The notes below the pieces were generated by a model, which was not told the DNA's origin, made no database searches, and saw nothing but the letters and a program-made list of their open reading frames with translations. Of a stretch of DNA of 64,000 nt, positions 34,306 through 42,697 are shown piece after piece. This DNA comes from Allobosea sp. 47.2.35. Lineage in GTDB: Bacteria > Pseudomonadota > Alphaproteobacteria > Rhizobiales > Beijerinckiaceae. The DNA is taken from assembly GCF_024655635.1 (NCBI RefSeq), contig NZ_JANLGI010000008.1, positions 124,001 through 188,000 of the forward strand, given 5' to 3'. Position 1 is the stretch's first letter, and the number at the start of each line of letters is the position of its first letter. Made by a program: the position numbers and the translations under genes.

Positions 34306-35661
34306 TCAATCCTCGCGGAAAGCTCGGTTGAAGCTGTCGGTGATCGGCGAGAGCAGGTAGTCGATGGCGCGGCGCGCGCCGTTGACGATCATGACCTCGG
34401 CGGTCATGCCGGCATGCAGCGAGACCTTGTAGTCGCGCAGGCTGTCCGGATCGATCTCGGCTCGCACCACGAAATAGGGCGCGCCGGTCTTCTCGTCGAT
34501 CAACTGGTCCGGCGCGACATAGCTCACCTTGGCCTGCAAGGGGGGCAGCAGGCGCGAGTTGAACGCCGTCAGGCGCACGCGCGTCGTGGAACCGATCTTC
34601 ACTGCGTCGATGTCGCGCGGATCAACCTTGGCCTCGACGATCAGCGGCTCGTGCTCCGGCACGATGTCGAGGATCGCCTCGCCTGCCGCGATCACGCTGC
34701 CGGCGGTGCGCATCCGGATGTTGGCGACGACGCCCTCCTGCGGCGAGGTCACCACCAGTCGGCGCAACACGTCTTCGGCCTGAACAATACGCTCGGTCAC
34801 CTCCGAGAGCAGAAGCTGGCCTTCCTGAATCTCCCCGCCGATATCGTTCTGCCGCTCGAGGCTGATCGAGAGAATTTCGAGATTGGCGCCGGCAACCGCC
34901 TGCTCGGCCTTGGCCTTGCGCGCGGTGAGTTCGCCGGCCTTGCCGGACAATTCGCTCTGCTTGGTCTGGAGCTCGACGAGCTGGCTGCGCTTGGCGTAAC
35001 GCTTCTCGTAGAGCTCGGCCATGATCCTGGCCTCCTCGTCGATCAGCGAGCGCTGCTGCGTGGTGGCGTCGATCTGGGCCTTCAGCGCGTCCGACTCCGC
35101 CTGATGCTGCTCGATGACGCGCTGCTGGATATGGACCTTGCCGTCATGGACCTGCGCGCGGGACTTGAACAGGCCCTGCTCGGCCCGGAGCACCTCGCGC
35201 GCGATCGGTGACTCCATCCGCGCGATATCGGCGGGAAAGGCGATCTCGCCGGCGCCTGTCTGCTCGGCCCGCAGGCGCGCGAGCTTGGCTTCAAGCCCGA
35301 TGCGCTTGGCCTGCAATTGCTGCAATTCGGCGCGCTGGCGCGCATCCTCCAGCCGCAGCAGCGGCTCGTCCCGCGCGACACGCTCGCCTTCCGCCTTGAG
35401 CAGGGTCTTGAGGATACCGCCTTCGAGATGGCTAACGGTCTTACGCTTGCTGTCGACTGCGACGAGGCCGGGTGCGACGGCGGCATTGTCGAGCCGTGCC
35501 GTCACCGCCCAGGCGCCGAAACCGCCGAAGCCGACGCCGATCGCGGCGACGCCGGCCAGCACGAGGTTGCGCAGGCTCGGCATGCGCTCCTCGGGGATTT
35601 CCGGCTCGATCTGCACGGTGAGCGAGTGCTCGGGGCGCTTGATCAGGGAACGTCCGGTCAT
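34306..35661 (-). CDS. Type I secretion membrane-fusion (adaptor) protein, HlyD/PrtE family (ExpD2/WgdB-like)
   Basis: 451 residues: short cytosolic N-terminus, one membrane helix (about 32-52), a lipoyl-type half-motif (VSHLEGGILKTLLKAEGERV), a long coiled-coil hairpin (about 100-290), and a C-terminal beta-barrel with the second lipoyl half (VTSPQEGVVANIRM) and IVEAKVDPRDIDAVKIG. It bridges the inner-membrane ABC exporter to an outer-membrane TolC-type channel, which is not encoded in this window. ATGA overlap with the ABC exporter gene upstream. It should export the neighbouring RTX protein. Confidence 0.93.
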   Translation of the reverse strand: MTGRSLIKRPEHSLTVQIEPEIPEERMPSLRNLVLAGVAAIGVGFGGFGAWAVTARLDNAAVAPGLVAVDSKRKTVSHLEGGILKTLLKAEGERVARDEPLLRLEDARQRAELQQLQAKRIGLEAKLARLRAEQTGAGEIAFPADIARMESPIAREVLRAEQGLFKSRAQVHDGKVHIQQRVIEQHQAESDALKAQIDATTQQRSLIDEEARIMAELYEKRYAKRSQLVELQTKQSELSGKAGELTARKAKAEQAVAGANLEILSISLERQNDIGGEIQEGQLLLSEVTERIVQAEDVLRRLVVTSPQEGVVANIRMRTAGSVIAAGEAILDIVPEHEPLIVEAKVDPRDIDAVKIGSTTRVRLTAFNSRLLPPLQAKVSYVAPDQLIDEKTGAPYFVVRAEIDPDSLRDYKVSLHAGMTAEVMIVNGARRAIDYLLSPITDSFNRAFRED

Positions 35662-37403
35662 GCCTTCACCTCGCGAACCGGGGCCGAAGCATTGGCGGCG
35701 GGCTCGATCTCGACCCGCCCACCGGGCGTGATCATGCCGGCAATCTCGCCGCGCGGGCCGAATTGCTGGACCCGGCCCTCGCGCAGCACCAGGAGCTTGT
35801 CGACGACCTGCATCACCGAGGGGCGATGCGCGATCAGCACGACGATGGCGCCGCTGTCGCGCGCTGCCGCGATGGCGCGGATCAGGCTCTGCTCGCCCTC
35901 GGCATCAAGGTTGGCATTGGGCTCGTCGAGCACGATCAGGCGCGGCATGCCGTAGAGCGCCCGCGCCAGGCCGATGCGCTGACGCTGACCGCCGGAGAGA
36001 TTGAAGTCGCTGTCGGCGACATTGGTGTCGTAACCGAGCGGCAGGCGGCCGATCAGCTCGTGCACGCCGGCGATGCGCGCCGCCTCCAGGATCGCATGCG
36101 GATCGGGATCGCGCATGCGAGCGATGTTCTCGGCGATCGTGCCGTTGAGCAGCGAGACCGATTGCGGGAGATAGCCGGCCATCGCGCCGAAGGAGCCGCG
36201 CTCCCATAGATAGGTGCTGTGCCCGTCGAGATAGACGCCGCCGACATTGGGCCGGAGCACGCCGACGAGCAAGCGCGCCAAGGTCGACTTGCCGGCACCG
36301 GATGGACCGACGACGCCGAGCACCTCGCCGGGCTGCAACGAGAAGGAGACGCTCTTGATGACCGTCAGCTCCTGCCCTGCCGGCGCATAGATCACGCGGT
36401 CGACCACGAGATCGCCCTGGCAGGGCGGCGTCGGCACCGTCTGGCGCTGCGAGCTGCGGCCGAGCACGAGCTCGCGCACGCGCTTCCAGGCGGCGGCGGC
36501 GAGCACCCATTGCCGCCAGTCCGTAATCATCGAATCGAACGGCGCCAGCAGCCGGCCGAGCAGGATGCTCGCAGCCATCAGCGTGCCCGCCGTCACCTCG
36601 TTGCGGATGATCAGGATGGCGCCGGTCGCATAGACCGCGAGCTGCATCGTCATCCGGGAGGAGCGGGTCAGGGCAGCGATGAACTTGCCGCGCCGCGTAC
36701 CCATGTCGAGCTGCTCGATCATCGCCAGCTGCTGGCCGCGCCAGCGCCGCGACAGCGCCGGCAGCATGCCCATGGCCTCGATCGTCTCGGCATGACGCAG
36801 GCTCGCGCCGACCTCGTTGATGCTGGCGACGCCGGCATCGTTGGCTTCCTTCAGGACGCGCCGGGTCAGCATGTCCGAGAGCACGCCGAGCAGCAGCAGG
36901 ATGATCAGCGAGGCAAGGCCGACCAGCCCATAGACCGGATGAAGGGCGAAGAGCACCGCGAGGAAGATCGGCGACCACGCCGCCTCCAGCGGCGTCGCGA
37001 TGGCCGAGCTCGCGATGAAGAAGCGGATGTCGTTGAGGTCGCGGATCGCCTGCGTCGCCTGGCTCGATCCCTTTTCGAGCGAGGAGCTCACGGCCGCCTG
37101 CAAAGCCGGCAAATTGAGCTTGCGCGCGAAGATGCTCGCCATCGCCTGGAAGGTCAGCGAGCGGATGAACTCGATCGTGCCATAGAGCACGAGCGCCCCG
37201 ACGGCGATCACCAGAAGCATCGTCAGCGTGTCATGGCTGCGGCTGACGATCACGCGGTCCTGCACCTGCATCATGAACAGGGGGACGGTCAGCAGCAGCA
37301 GGTTCACGCACAGGCTGAGGAAGCCCGCATAGCTCAGGCCGCCGACGAACGAGCGCTGGAGATTCCGGATCAGGGCGTCGGGCGCCGGCTTCACCGCCTT
37401 CAT
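35658..37403 (-). CDS. Type I secretion ABC exporter, PrtD family (ExpD1/WgdA-like)
   Basis: 581 residues; ATG 37403 has a GGAG site seven bases upstream and starts just before the conserved N-terminus. A six-helix membrane domain (about 25-300) is followed by an ATPase domain with Walker A GPSGAGKST, signature LSGGQRQRIGLARAL, Walker B LIVLDEPNANLD and H-loop LIAHR. There is no N-terminal C39 peptidase domain, as expected for PrtD-type exporters of RTX proteins. Works as a homodimer with the adjoining adaptor. Confidence 0.94.
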   Translation of the reverse strand: MKAVKPAPDALIRNLQRSFVGGLSYAGFLSLCVNLLLLTVPLFMMQVQDRVIVSRSHDTLTMLLVIAVGALVLYGTIEFIRSLTFQAMASIFARKLNLPALQAAVSSSLEKGSSQATQAIRDLNDIRFFIASSAIATPLEAAWSPIFLAVLFALHPVYGLVGLASLIILLLLGVLSDMLTRRVLKEANDAGVASINEVGASLRHAETIEAMGMLPALSRRWRGQQLAMIEQLDMGTRRGKFIAALTRSSRMTMQLAVYATGAILIIRNEVTAGTLMAASILLGRLLAPFDSMITDWRQWVLAAAAWKRVRELVLGRSSQRQTVPTPPCQGDLVVDRVIYAPAGQELTVIKSVSFSLQPGEVLGVVGPSGAGKSTLARLLVGVLRPNVGGVYLDGHSTYLWERGSFGAMAGYLPQSVSLLNGTIAENIARMRDPDPHAILEAARIAGVHELIGRLPLGYDTNVADSDFNLSGGQRQRIGLARALYGMPRLIVLDEPNANLDAEGEQSLIRAIAAARDSGAIVVLIAHRPSVMQVVDKLLVLREGRVQQFGPRGEIAGMITPGGRVEIEPAANASAPVREVKA

Positions 37404-37719
37404 GCAAGGCTCCGAGACTGAGATGCGTTGGGCCCGAGAGAGCTGCGGGGAAAACCCCGTCATCGGACTTGCAACGAGACATGGAGGGAGTGTCAAGATT
37501 ATGACAGATTAGAAGCGTAGCTCACCGACTCAGACAGAAGCAAATAAGGCTGAACTATGAGAAATTTTGAATTTCGAAACAGTTTCTGCGCATCCAAAGA
37601 ATACTACAATCTTATCTATTAGCTAACGTAGGTGGCATGTGCTTTGCCTATAGGCTTCCAACCACAACAAAGAGGCAAAAGAGATGGATTGTTTAATTTT
37701 CGATCAGGTGGGGTAAGGA
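37404..37719. promoter_or_regulatory. AT-rich divergent region between T1SS and MarR genes
   Basis: 316 bases without a gene. The middle (about 37490-37700) is strikingly AT-rich for this genome and must hold promoters for the exporter operon (minus) and the MarR gene (plus). It contains the paired palindromes listed separately. A TAAGGA site precedes the MarR ATG at 37720. I see no small ORF with a convincing ribosome site and no RNA gene. Confidence 0.5.
37561..37586. promoter_or_regulatory. Paired palindromes, candidate MarR/WggR-type operator
   Basis: Two perfect inverted repeats abut: GAAATT-TTG-AATTTC (37561-37575) and GAAAC-A-GTTTC (37576-37586). They lie between the divergent exporter operon and the MarR-type regulator gene. 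MarR proteins bind palindromes as dimers, and ExpG/WggR of Sinorhizobium is reported to bind palindromic sites in exp promoters. Binding here is inferred. Confidence 0.5.
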
Positions 37720-38334
37720 ATGCACTTTAAATTGCACGGCGGCGAGCAATTCTCAGGCAGTTCCCTGAACGGCCACCATCCGGCGAATGGTTCCGGTGCC
37801 CTCGAAGAGGTCCCCGATCGCCGAATTTCCCCTTTTGACCTGGCGCGGGTGATCGAACGGGTCAGCCGGCGCTTCCTCGACTACCTCCGGCTTGAGTTGG
37901 CCAAGCTCGGCATCGACGACATCTCGCCATCGCAAGTCATGGTGCTGATGACGATCGGACAAGGCGAGATCGCGGTGCGCGATCTGCTTGACCGCGGCCA
38001 TTACGGCGGCTCGAACGCCTCCTATAATCTCAAGCAGCTTGTCGAGAATGGCTATCTCGACCGCGGGGCCTCGCCGCGCGATCGCCGGCAGGCTCGGATC
38101 TCGCTATCGCTCAAGGGGCAGATGCTGTGCGAGCGGCTGCGTCTGCTCGACGAAGCCAGCCAGTTCGGCCAGCGCCTGGAGAGCAACCGCGACACCGACC
38201 TGCACACAACCCACGAAACCCTGCGCCAACTCGAACAGTGGTGGAACGACGCGCTCCGCTACGGCGGAGTGCTGCTCGCATCATGCATGTCCTATTCGTT
38301 CATCGCGCAGGATCTGGTCAATTCGCTGCTCTGA
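37720..38334 (+). CDS. MarR-family regulator (ExpG/WggR- and LdtR-like)
   Basis: 204 residues: a ~35-residue variable tail, then a winged helix domain (about 38-150) with the pattern VMVLMTIGQGEIAVRDLLD, GGSNASYNLKQLVENGYL in the recognition helix and SPRDRRQARI in the wing. This pattern is closer to rhizobial LdtR/ExpG proteins than to classical MarR. In Sinorhizobium, ExpG (WggR, MucS) activates galactoglucan genes and lies beside the exporter genes, exactly as here. Its last 52 bases overlap the following glycosyltransferase gene. Confidence 0.85.
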   Translation: MHFKLHGGEQFSGSSLNGHHPANGSGALEEVPDRRISPFDLARVIERVSRRFLDYLRLELAKLGIDDISPSQVMVLMTIGQGEIAVRDLLDRGHYGGSNASYNLKQLVENGYLDRGASPRDRRQARISLSLKGQMLCERLRLLDEASQFGQRLESNRDTDLHTTHETLRQLEQWWNDALRYGGVLLASCMSYSFIAQDLVNSLL

Positions 38335-39476
38335 TCGGCAGCCTCGTCGCGGAGGGCGTCGAGGTCACGCTGATCACCGAACGTCCGGCGCAGGAGGCGC
38401 CGGGCGTTCGCCAGCTCGTCTATGCAGTCGACGAGAGCACGACCCAGCATCCCGCGCTCGCGGCGACCGAGTATCACCTGCGCACCGGTGAGGCGGTGGC
38501 CCGCCTGATGGAACGCCTCAAGCGCAGCGACCCGCCCGATGTCGTCCTCGGCCATATCGGCTGGGGCGGCATGCTCTTCGCCCGTGACGCACTGCCTGAA
38601 GCAGGCTTGATCGGCTATTGCGAGTACTATTATCGCAGCACGGATTCCGATCTCGATTTCGGCATCGACGAGCCCATCCCGACCGCCGACCGCCAACGCG
38701 TGCGCATGCGCAACGCCGCCCAGCTTCTCGCGCTCGACACGCTCGACGCGGCCTATGCGCCGACGCAGTGGCAGCGTCGGCAATACCCGCCCGCCTATCG
38801 CCAGCGCATCGCCGTCTGCCATGACGGCATCGACACCCGCTTCTGCCGGCCCGACCCCGACGCCACCTTCGTCCTGCCCGACGGCCGCGTGCTCGAGCCT
38901 TGCATGCCCGTCGTGACCTTCGTCGCCCGCGACCTCGATCCCTATCGCGGCTATCCCGAATTCATGCGCGCCGCCGCACTCCTTGCAGCCCGCCGCCCCG
39001 ACGCACTCTTCGTCGTGGTCGGCGGCGACGGCTCCGGCTATGGCCGCCCCCGTTCCGACGGCAACAGCTGGCGCGAGGCGATGCTGGCCGAGACAAGGCT
39101 CGGCGACCGGATCGTCCATATCCCCTGGCTCGCCCATCATGAGCTTGTCCGCCTGTTCCAGGTATCGGCGGCCCATGTCTATCTCACCGTCCCCTTCGTC
39201 CTGTCCTGGTCGCTGCTGGAGGCCATGGCCTGCGGCTGCCTCGTCATCGGCTCCGACACCGAACCGGTGAAGGAGGTGATCCGCGACGGCGGCAACGGCC
39301 TGCTCGTCCCGTTCCATGACAGTGAAGCGCTGGCTGAACGCATCGAGGAAGCGCTGGCGAGCCCCACGCTGTTGCAGCCGCTGCGCCGCGCCGCACGGGA
39401 AACCGTCACCGCCGATTACGAGCGCGAGCGCTGTATCGCTCGCCAGACCGGCTGGATCCATCAGTTCAGCGACTGA
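38283..39476 (+). CDS. Glycosyltransferase, GT4-like (ExpC-position)
   Basis: 397 residues, start ATG 38283 (MHVLFVHRAG). GT-B fold: VTFVARDLDPYRGYPEFMRAA opens the C-lobe, and SWSLLEAMACGCLVIGSDT with EVIRDGGNGLLVPFHD is the donor-binding segment with the E-x7-E-like motif. The N-lobe is short. It begins inside the MarR gene (52-bp overlap in another frame), so regulator and transferase are probably translationally coupled. Convergent with the LysR gene. It sits where expC (wgcA) lies relative to expG in Sinorhizobium. Confidence 0.86.
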   Translation: MHVLFVHRAGSGQFAALIGSLVAEGVEVTLITERPAQEAPGVRQLVYAVDESTTQHPALAATEYHLRTGEAVARLMERLKRSDPPDVVLGHIGWGGMLFARDALPEAGLIGYCEYYYRSTDSDLDFGIDEPIPTADRQRVRMRNAAQLLALDTLDAAYAPTQWQRRQYPPAYRQRIAVCHDGIDTRFCRPDPDATFVLPDGRVLEPCMPVVTFVARDLDPYRGYPEFMRAAALLAARRPDALFVVVGGDGSGYGRPRSDGNSWREAMLAETRLGDRIVHIPWLAHHELVRLFQVSAAHVYLTVPFVLSWSLLEAMACGCLVIGSDTEPVKEVIRDGGNGLLVPFHDSEALAERIEEALASPTLLQPLRRAARETVTADYERERCIARQTGWIHQFSD

Positions 39477-39486
39477 GGCCCGGTTT

Positions 39487-40392
39487 TCACGCCGCTGCCG
39501 TTCCGGCGAAATCGAGAGCCGCCGTCCGAACCGTCTCCGCGAAATCCTGCGCGACGGCGGAGCGGAAGCGGCCGGCGCCCCAGATGATGGCGATATCGTA
39601 GGTCACCGACGGCCTGAGCGGTCTCACCTCGACACCCTTGCCGCGATATTCCTCGGCTGTGAACGGATCGACCACCGAGAGCCCCGCGCCCGCCGCAACG
39701 AGCCCGCAGGCGATCATCGACAACGGCGTCTCGACCCGGGTCTGGCGCGCCACGCGATGGGCCGAGAACAGCGCATCGATGCGGTATCGCAATTGCGTCG
39801 ACTGCTCGAGCGAGATGAAGGGCTCATCGACGAAATCCTCCGGCGCCAGCACGGCCTTGGCCGCAAGCCTGTGCCCGGTCGGCAGCACGGCGACCGGCGC
39901 CATCGCCGGCAGGATCTCGATGTCGATCCCCGGAAAATCCAGCGGCAGCTGCGCGAAGCCCAGTTCACAGAAGCCCGACGTCACCCAATCCACGACCTGC
40001 GAGGAAATGCTCCCGTAAATCGCGATCTCCAGGTCCGGCTTCTGCTTGAGATAACGGCCGACGACGCGCGGCAGGAAGCCGACATTGAAGGCCGGCAGCG
40101 CCGCGACGCGCAGCGAGCCTGCCCGCCCGTCGCGCAGGTTGCGGGCGGCGTTCTCGATGCGCTCCAGCCCGACGAACTGACGCTCGACCTCGCGATAGAG
40201 CGACAGCGCCTCATTGGTCGGCACCAGCCGCGCGCCGCGCTTCACGAAAAGCGGCAGCCCGAGCGCATATTGCAGGTCCTGGATCAATCGCGTCACCGCC
40301 GGCTGCGTGACGTTCAGCGCCTGCGCGGCGGCGGTGATGCCGCCGGTTACGATCACTGTCCGGAAAGCCTCGATCTGGCGCGGGTTCAGCAT
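39487..40392 (-). CDS. LysR-family transcriptional regulator
   Basis: 301 residues from ATG 40392 (MLNPRQIEAFRTVIVTGGIT). The N-terminal LTTR helix-turn-helix reads AAAQALNVTQPAVTRLIQDL; a periplasmic-binding-like effector domain follows. The 13 extra in-frame codons upstream carry no family sequence. Divergent from the importer/dehydrogenase operon (122-bp gap), so probably its activator with the imported amine compound as co-inducer. The effector pocket cannot be read from sequence. Confidence 0.9.
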   Translation of the reverse strand: MLNPRQIEAFRTVIVTGGITAAAQALNVTQPAVTRLIQDLQYALGLPLFVKRGARLVPTNEALSLYREVERQFVGLERIENAARNLRDGRAGSLRVAALPAFNVGFLPRVVGRYLKQKPDLEIAIYGSISSQVVDWVTSGFCELGFAQLPLDFPGIDIEILPAMAPVAVLPTGHRLAAKAVLAPEDFVDEPFISLEQSTQLRYRIDALFSAHRVARQTRVETPLSMIACGLVAAGAGLSVVDPFTAEEYRGKGVEVRPLRPSVTYDIAIIWGAGRFRSAVAQDFAETVRTAALDFAGTAAA

Positions 40393-40408
40393 GCTCGATC
40401 CTCTCTCG

Positions 40409-40453
40409 AATCGAACATAACATTTCGGCATGGACTGCGCGAAACATTCGATT
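40409..40453. promoter_or_regulatory. Candidate LysR binding region
   Basis: Within the 122-bp divergent gap there are nested inverted repeats: AATCGAA (40409-40415) with TTCGATT (40447-40453), CGAA-N8-TTCG (40412-40427) and CGAA-N3-TTCG (40440-40450). LysR regulators usually bind two imperfect dyads between divergent promoters, which fits. No single site can be chosen without data. Confidence 0.4.
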
Positions 40454-40514
40454 TGACCAGTTCCAAAACAGCCTCGAACCTAACGGCATCACTCGAAAAC
40501 GAGGAGGGGATACC

Positions 40515-41549
40515 GTGAAGCTCGCCATCACATTCGCTCTTGTTACCGGAACCGCGCTCGCCGGCTCCGCCGCTTTCGCCCAACAGAAGACGCTTTATGT
40601 CGCCGGCTATGGCGGCTCCTACGAGCAGACCATGCGCAAGGAGGTCATCCCGGCCTTCGAGAAGCAGGCCAACGTCAAGATCGAGTACGTCGCCGGCAAT
40701 TCCACCGACACGCTCGCCAAGCTGCAGGCACAGAAGGGCAACCAGCAGATCGACGTCGCGATCGTCGATGACGGCCCGGCCTATCAGGCGGTGGCGCTCG
40801 GCTTCTGCGGCACGCTGACCGACGGCGCGGTCTACAAGGACGTCGCGCCGGTGATGAAGTTCAAATCGAACAAGGGCGTCGGCTTAGGCCTCGTCGGCAC
40901 CGGCCTGTTCTACAACAAGAAGGTCTTCGACGAGAACAAGTGGCCGGCCCCGACCTCGTGGAACGACCTGAAGTCGAAGGCCTACGGCAAGAAGATCGTC
41001 AGCCCGCCGATCAACAACACCTATGGCCTGCACGCCCTGATCGCCTTTGCGCAGATCGGCGGCGGCGGCGAGAACAATATCGAGCCGGGATTCGAGGCGT
41101 TCAAGAAGGACATCAACCCGAACATCGTCGCCTATGAGCCCTCCCCGGCGAAGATGACCGAGCTCTTCCAGAACGGGCAGGCCGTGCTCGGCGTCTGGGG
41201 CTCGGGCCGCGTCAAGGCCTTCGCCGATACCGGCTTCCCGGTCGAGTTCGTCTATCCGAAGGAAGGCGGCTTCGCGCTCGGCGTCGCCGCCTGCCCGGTC
41301 GAGGGTTCGAAGAACGCGGCCGAGGCCAATGCCTTCATCCAGTTCATGCTCTCGCCCGCGATCCAGAAGGTGATGGCGACCGGCGCCGGCTTCGGCCCCG
41401 CCAATGTGACGGTGACGCTGACGCCCGACGAGCAGAAGGGTCTGCCCTATGGCGAGGACGTGAAGAAGCTCAAGGCCGTCGATTGGGACATCGTCAACGC
41501 CAAGCGTGAGGAATGGACCCGCCGCTGGAACCGCGAGGTCGAGCGGTAA
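40515..41549 (+). CDS. Periplasmic substrate-binding protein (PotD-like)
   Basis: 344 residues with a Sec signal peptide (MKLAITFALVTGTALAGSAAFA). The mature protein starts TLYVAGYGGSYEQTM, the usual opening of spermidine/putrescine- and opine-type binding proteins (SBP_bac_8). A GAGGAGGGG site lies nine bases before the ATG. It is the first gene of a nine-gene operon and is followed by a palindromic repeat before the ATPase gene, an arrangement often linked to higher expression of the binding protein. The enzymes downstream suggest a secondary-amine ligand rather than a polyamine. Confidence 0.88.
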   Translation: MKLAITFALVTGTALAGSAAFAQQKTLYVAGYGGSYEQTMRKEVIPAFEKQANVKIEYVAGNSTDTLAKLQAQKGNQQIDVAIVDDGPAYQAVALGFCGTLTDGAVYKDVAPVMKFKSNKGVGLGLVGTGLFYNKKVFDENKWPAPTSWNDLKSKAYGKKIVSPPINNTYGLHALIAFAQIGGGGENNIEPGFEAFKKDINPNIVAYEPSPAKMTELFQNGQAVLGVWGSGRVKAFADTGFPVEFVYPKEGGFALGVAACPVEGSKNAAEANAFIQFMLSPAIQKVMATGAGFGPANVTVTLTPDEQKGLPYGEDVKKLKAVDWDIVNAKREEWTRRWNREVER

Positions 41550-41575
41550 GGCCGGCACCTTCTGCAAACACCCTC

Positions 41576-41613
41576 GTCATCCCGGCCGCAGCGAAGCGGA
41601 GCGCCGGGATGAC
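41576..41613. repeat. REP-like palindromic element
   Basis: Perfect 10-bp arms GTCATCCCGG (41576-41585) and CCGGGATGAC (41604-41613) around an 18-base centre that itself holds CCGC/GCGG pairing. This form is a familiar extragenic repeat of Hyphomicrobiales genomes. It lies 26 bases after the binding-protein stop, inside the operon, and may block 3'-exonucleases to favour binding-protein mRNA. Only one copy was noticed in the window. Confidence 0.75.
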
Positions 41614-41653
41614 GGCGGTGTGTCGGCGACCTCCTTCACGAAGCGCAGGATCC

Positions 41654-42697
41654 ATGTCCCATCTCGTTCTCGAAGGCCTCGGCAAGTCCTATGGCACGGC
41701 CGTTGCCGTCGAGGGGCTCGACCTTTCGGTCGCGCGCGGCGAGTTCATCTCGCTGCTCGGCCCCTCCGGCTGCGGCAAGACCACGACGCTGCAGATGATC
41801 GCCGGCTTCGTGCCGGTCGATCGCGGCCGCATCCTGCTCGACGGTGGCGATCTCGGCGGCGTCGCCCCCAACAAGCGCGGCCTCGGCATCGTCTTCCAGA
41901 GCTATGCGCTCTTTCCGCATATGACGGTGGCGCAGAACATCGCCTTCGGGTTGGAAATGCGTGGCATCGAGAAGGCCGAGCGCGAGAAGCGCACCTTGGA
42001 GGCAATGGCCCTTGTCGGGCTGAAAGGCTTCGAGGATCGCTATCCCCGCCGCATGTCGGGCGGCCAGCAGCAGCGTGTTGCGCTGGCCCGCGCGCTGGTG
42101 ATCAGGCCCTCGCTCCTCCTGCTCGACGAACCCCTTTCCAATCTCGACGCCAAATTGCGCGAGGAGATGCAAGGGGAACTCCGCCAGATCCAGCGCTCGA
42201 TCGGCACGACCACCATCCTCGTCACCCATGACCAGCACGAGGCGATGGCGCTGTCCGACCGGATCGTCGTGATGAACAAGGGCCGTGTCGAGCAGATTGG
42301 AGCACCCGATGCCGTCTATGGCACGCCCGATACCGCCTTCGTCGCGAACTTCCTCGGCAAGACCAATGTCCTCAACGCCACCGGCGACGGAAGCGGCCAT
42401 GTGACAATCGAAGCCCTGTCCGTACCACTCGCCGGCGCGGCTTCAGGCGCGCTGCGCATCGCGGTCCGGCCCGAGCGCCTCGGCTTCGCGGCGGATGGCG
42501 CCGCCGGCTTTACCGCCCGCATCACCTCGCGCGTCTTCCAGGGCGCGCATTGGCTGCTGACGGCCGAGAGCACCGCCGGCCCGGTCACCCTGATCCGGCA
42601 CAATGACGGTACGCTCGTTCCCGGCGAAGGCGAGAGCGTGACGCTGAGCTTCGGCCCCGGCGACGCCGCGCTGCTGGCGGAGGGCTCAGGCACATGA
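41654..42697 (+). CDS. ABC importer ATP-binding protein (PotA-like)
   Basis: 347 residues from ATG 41654, five bases after an AGGA site; the open frame extends upstream through the palindromic repeat but that is not coding. Walker A GPSGCGKTTT, signature MSGGQQQRVALARAL, Walker B LLLLDEPLSNLD and H-loop LVTHDQ are intact; a TOBE domain ends the protein. ATGA overlap with the first permease gene. Confidence 0.92.
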   Translation: MSHLVLEGLGKSYGTAVAVEGLDLSVARGEFISLLGPSGCGKTTTLQMIAGFVPVDRGRILLDGGDLGGVAPNKRGLGIVFQSYALFPHMTVAQNIAFGLEMRGIEKAEREKRTLEAMALVGLKGFEDRYPRRMSGGQQQRVALARALVIRPSLLLLDEPLSNLDAKLREEMQGELRQIQRSIGTTTILVTHDQHEAMALSDRIVVMNKGRVEQIGAPDAVYGTPDTAFVANFLGKTNVLNATGDGSGHVTIEALSVPLAGAASGALRIAVRPERLGFAADGAAGFTARITSRVFQGAHWLLTAESTAGPVTLIRHNDGTLVPGEGESVTLSFGPGDAALLAEGSGT

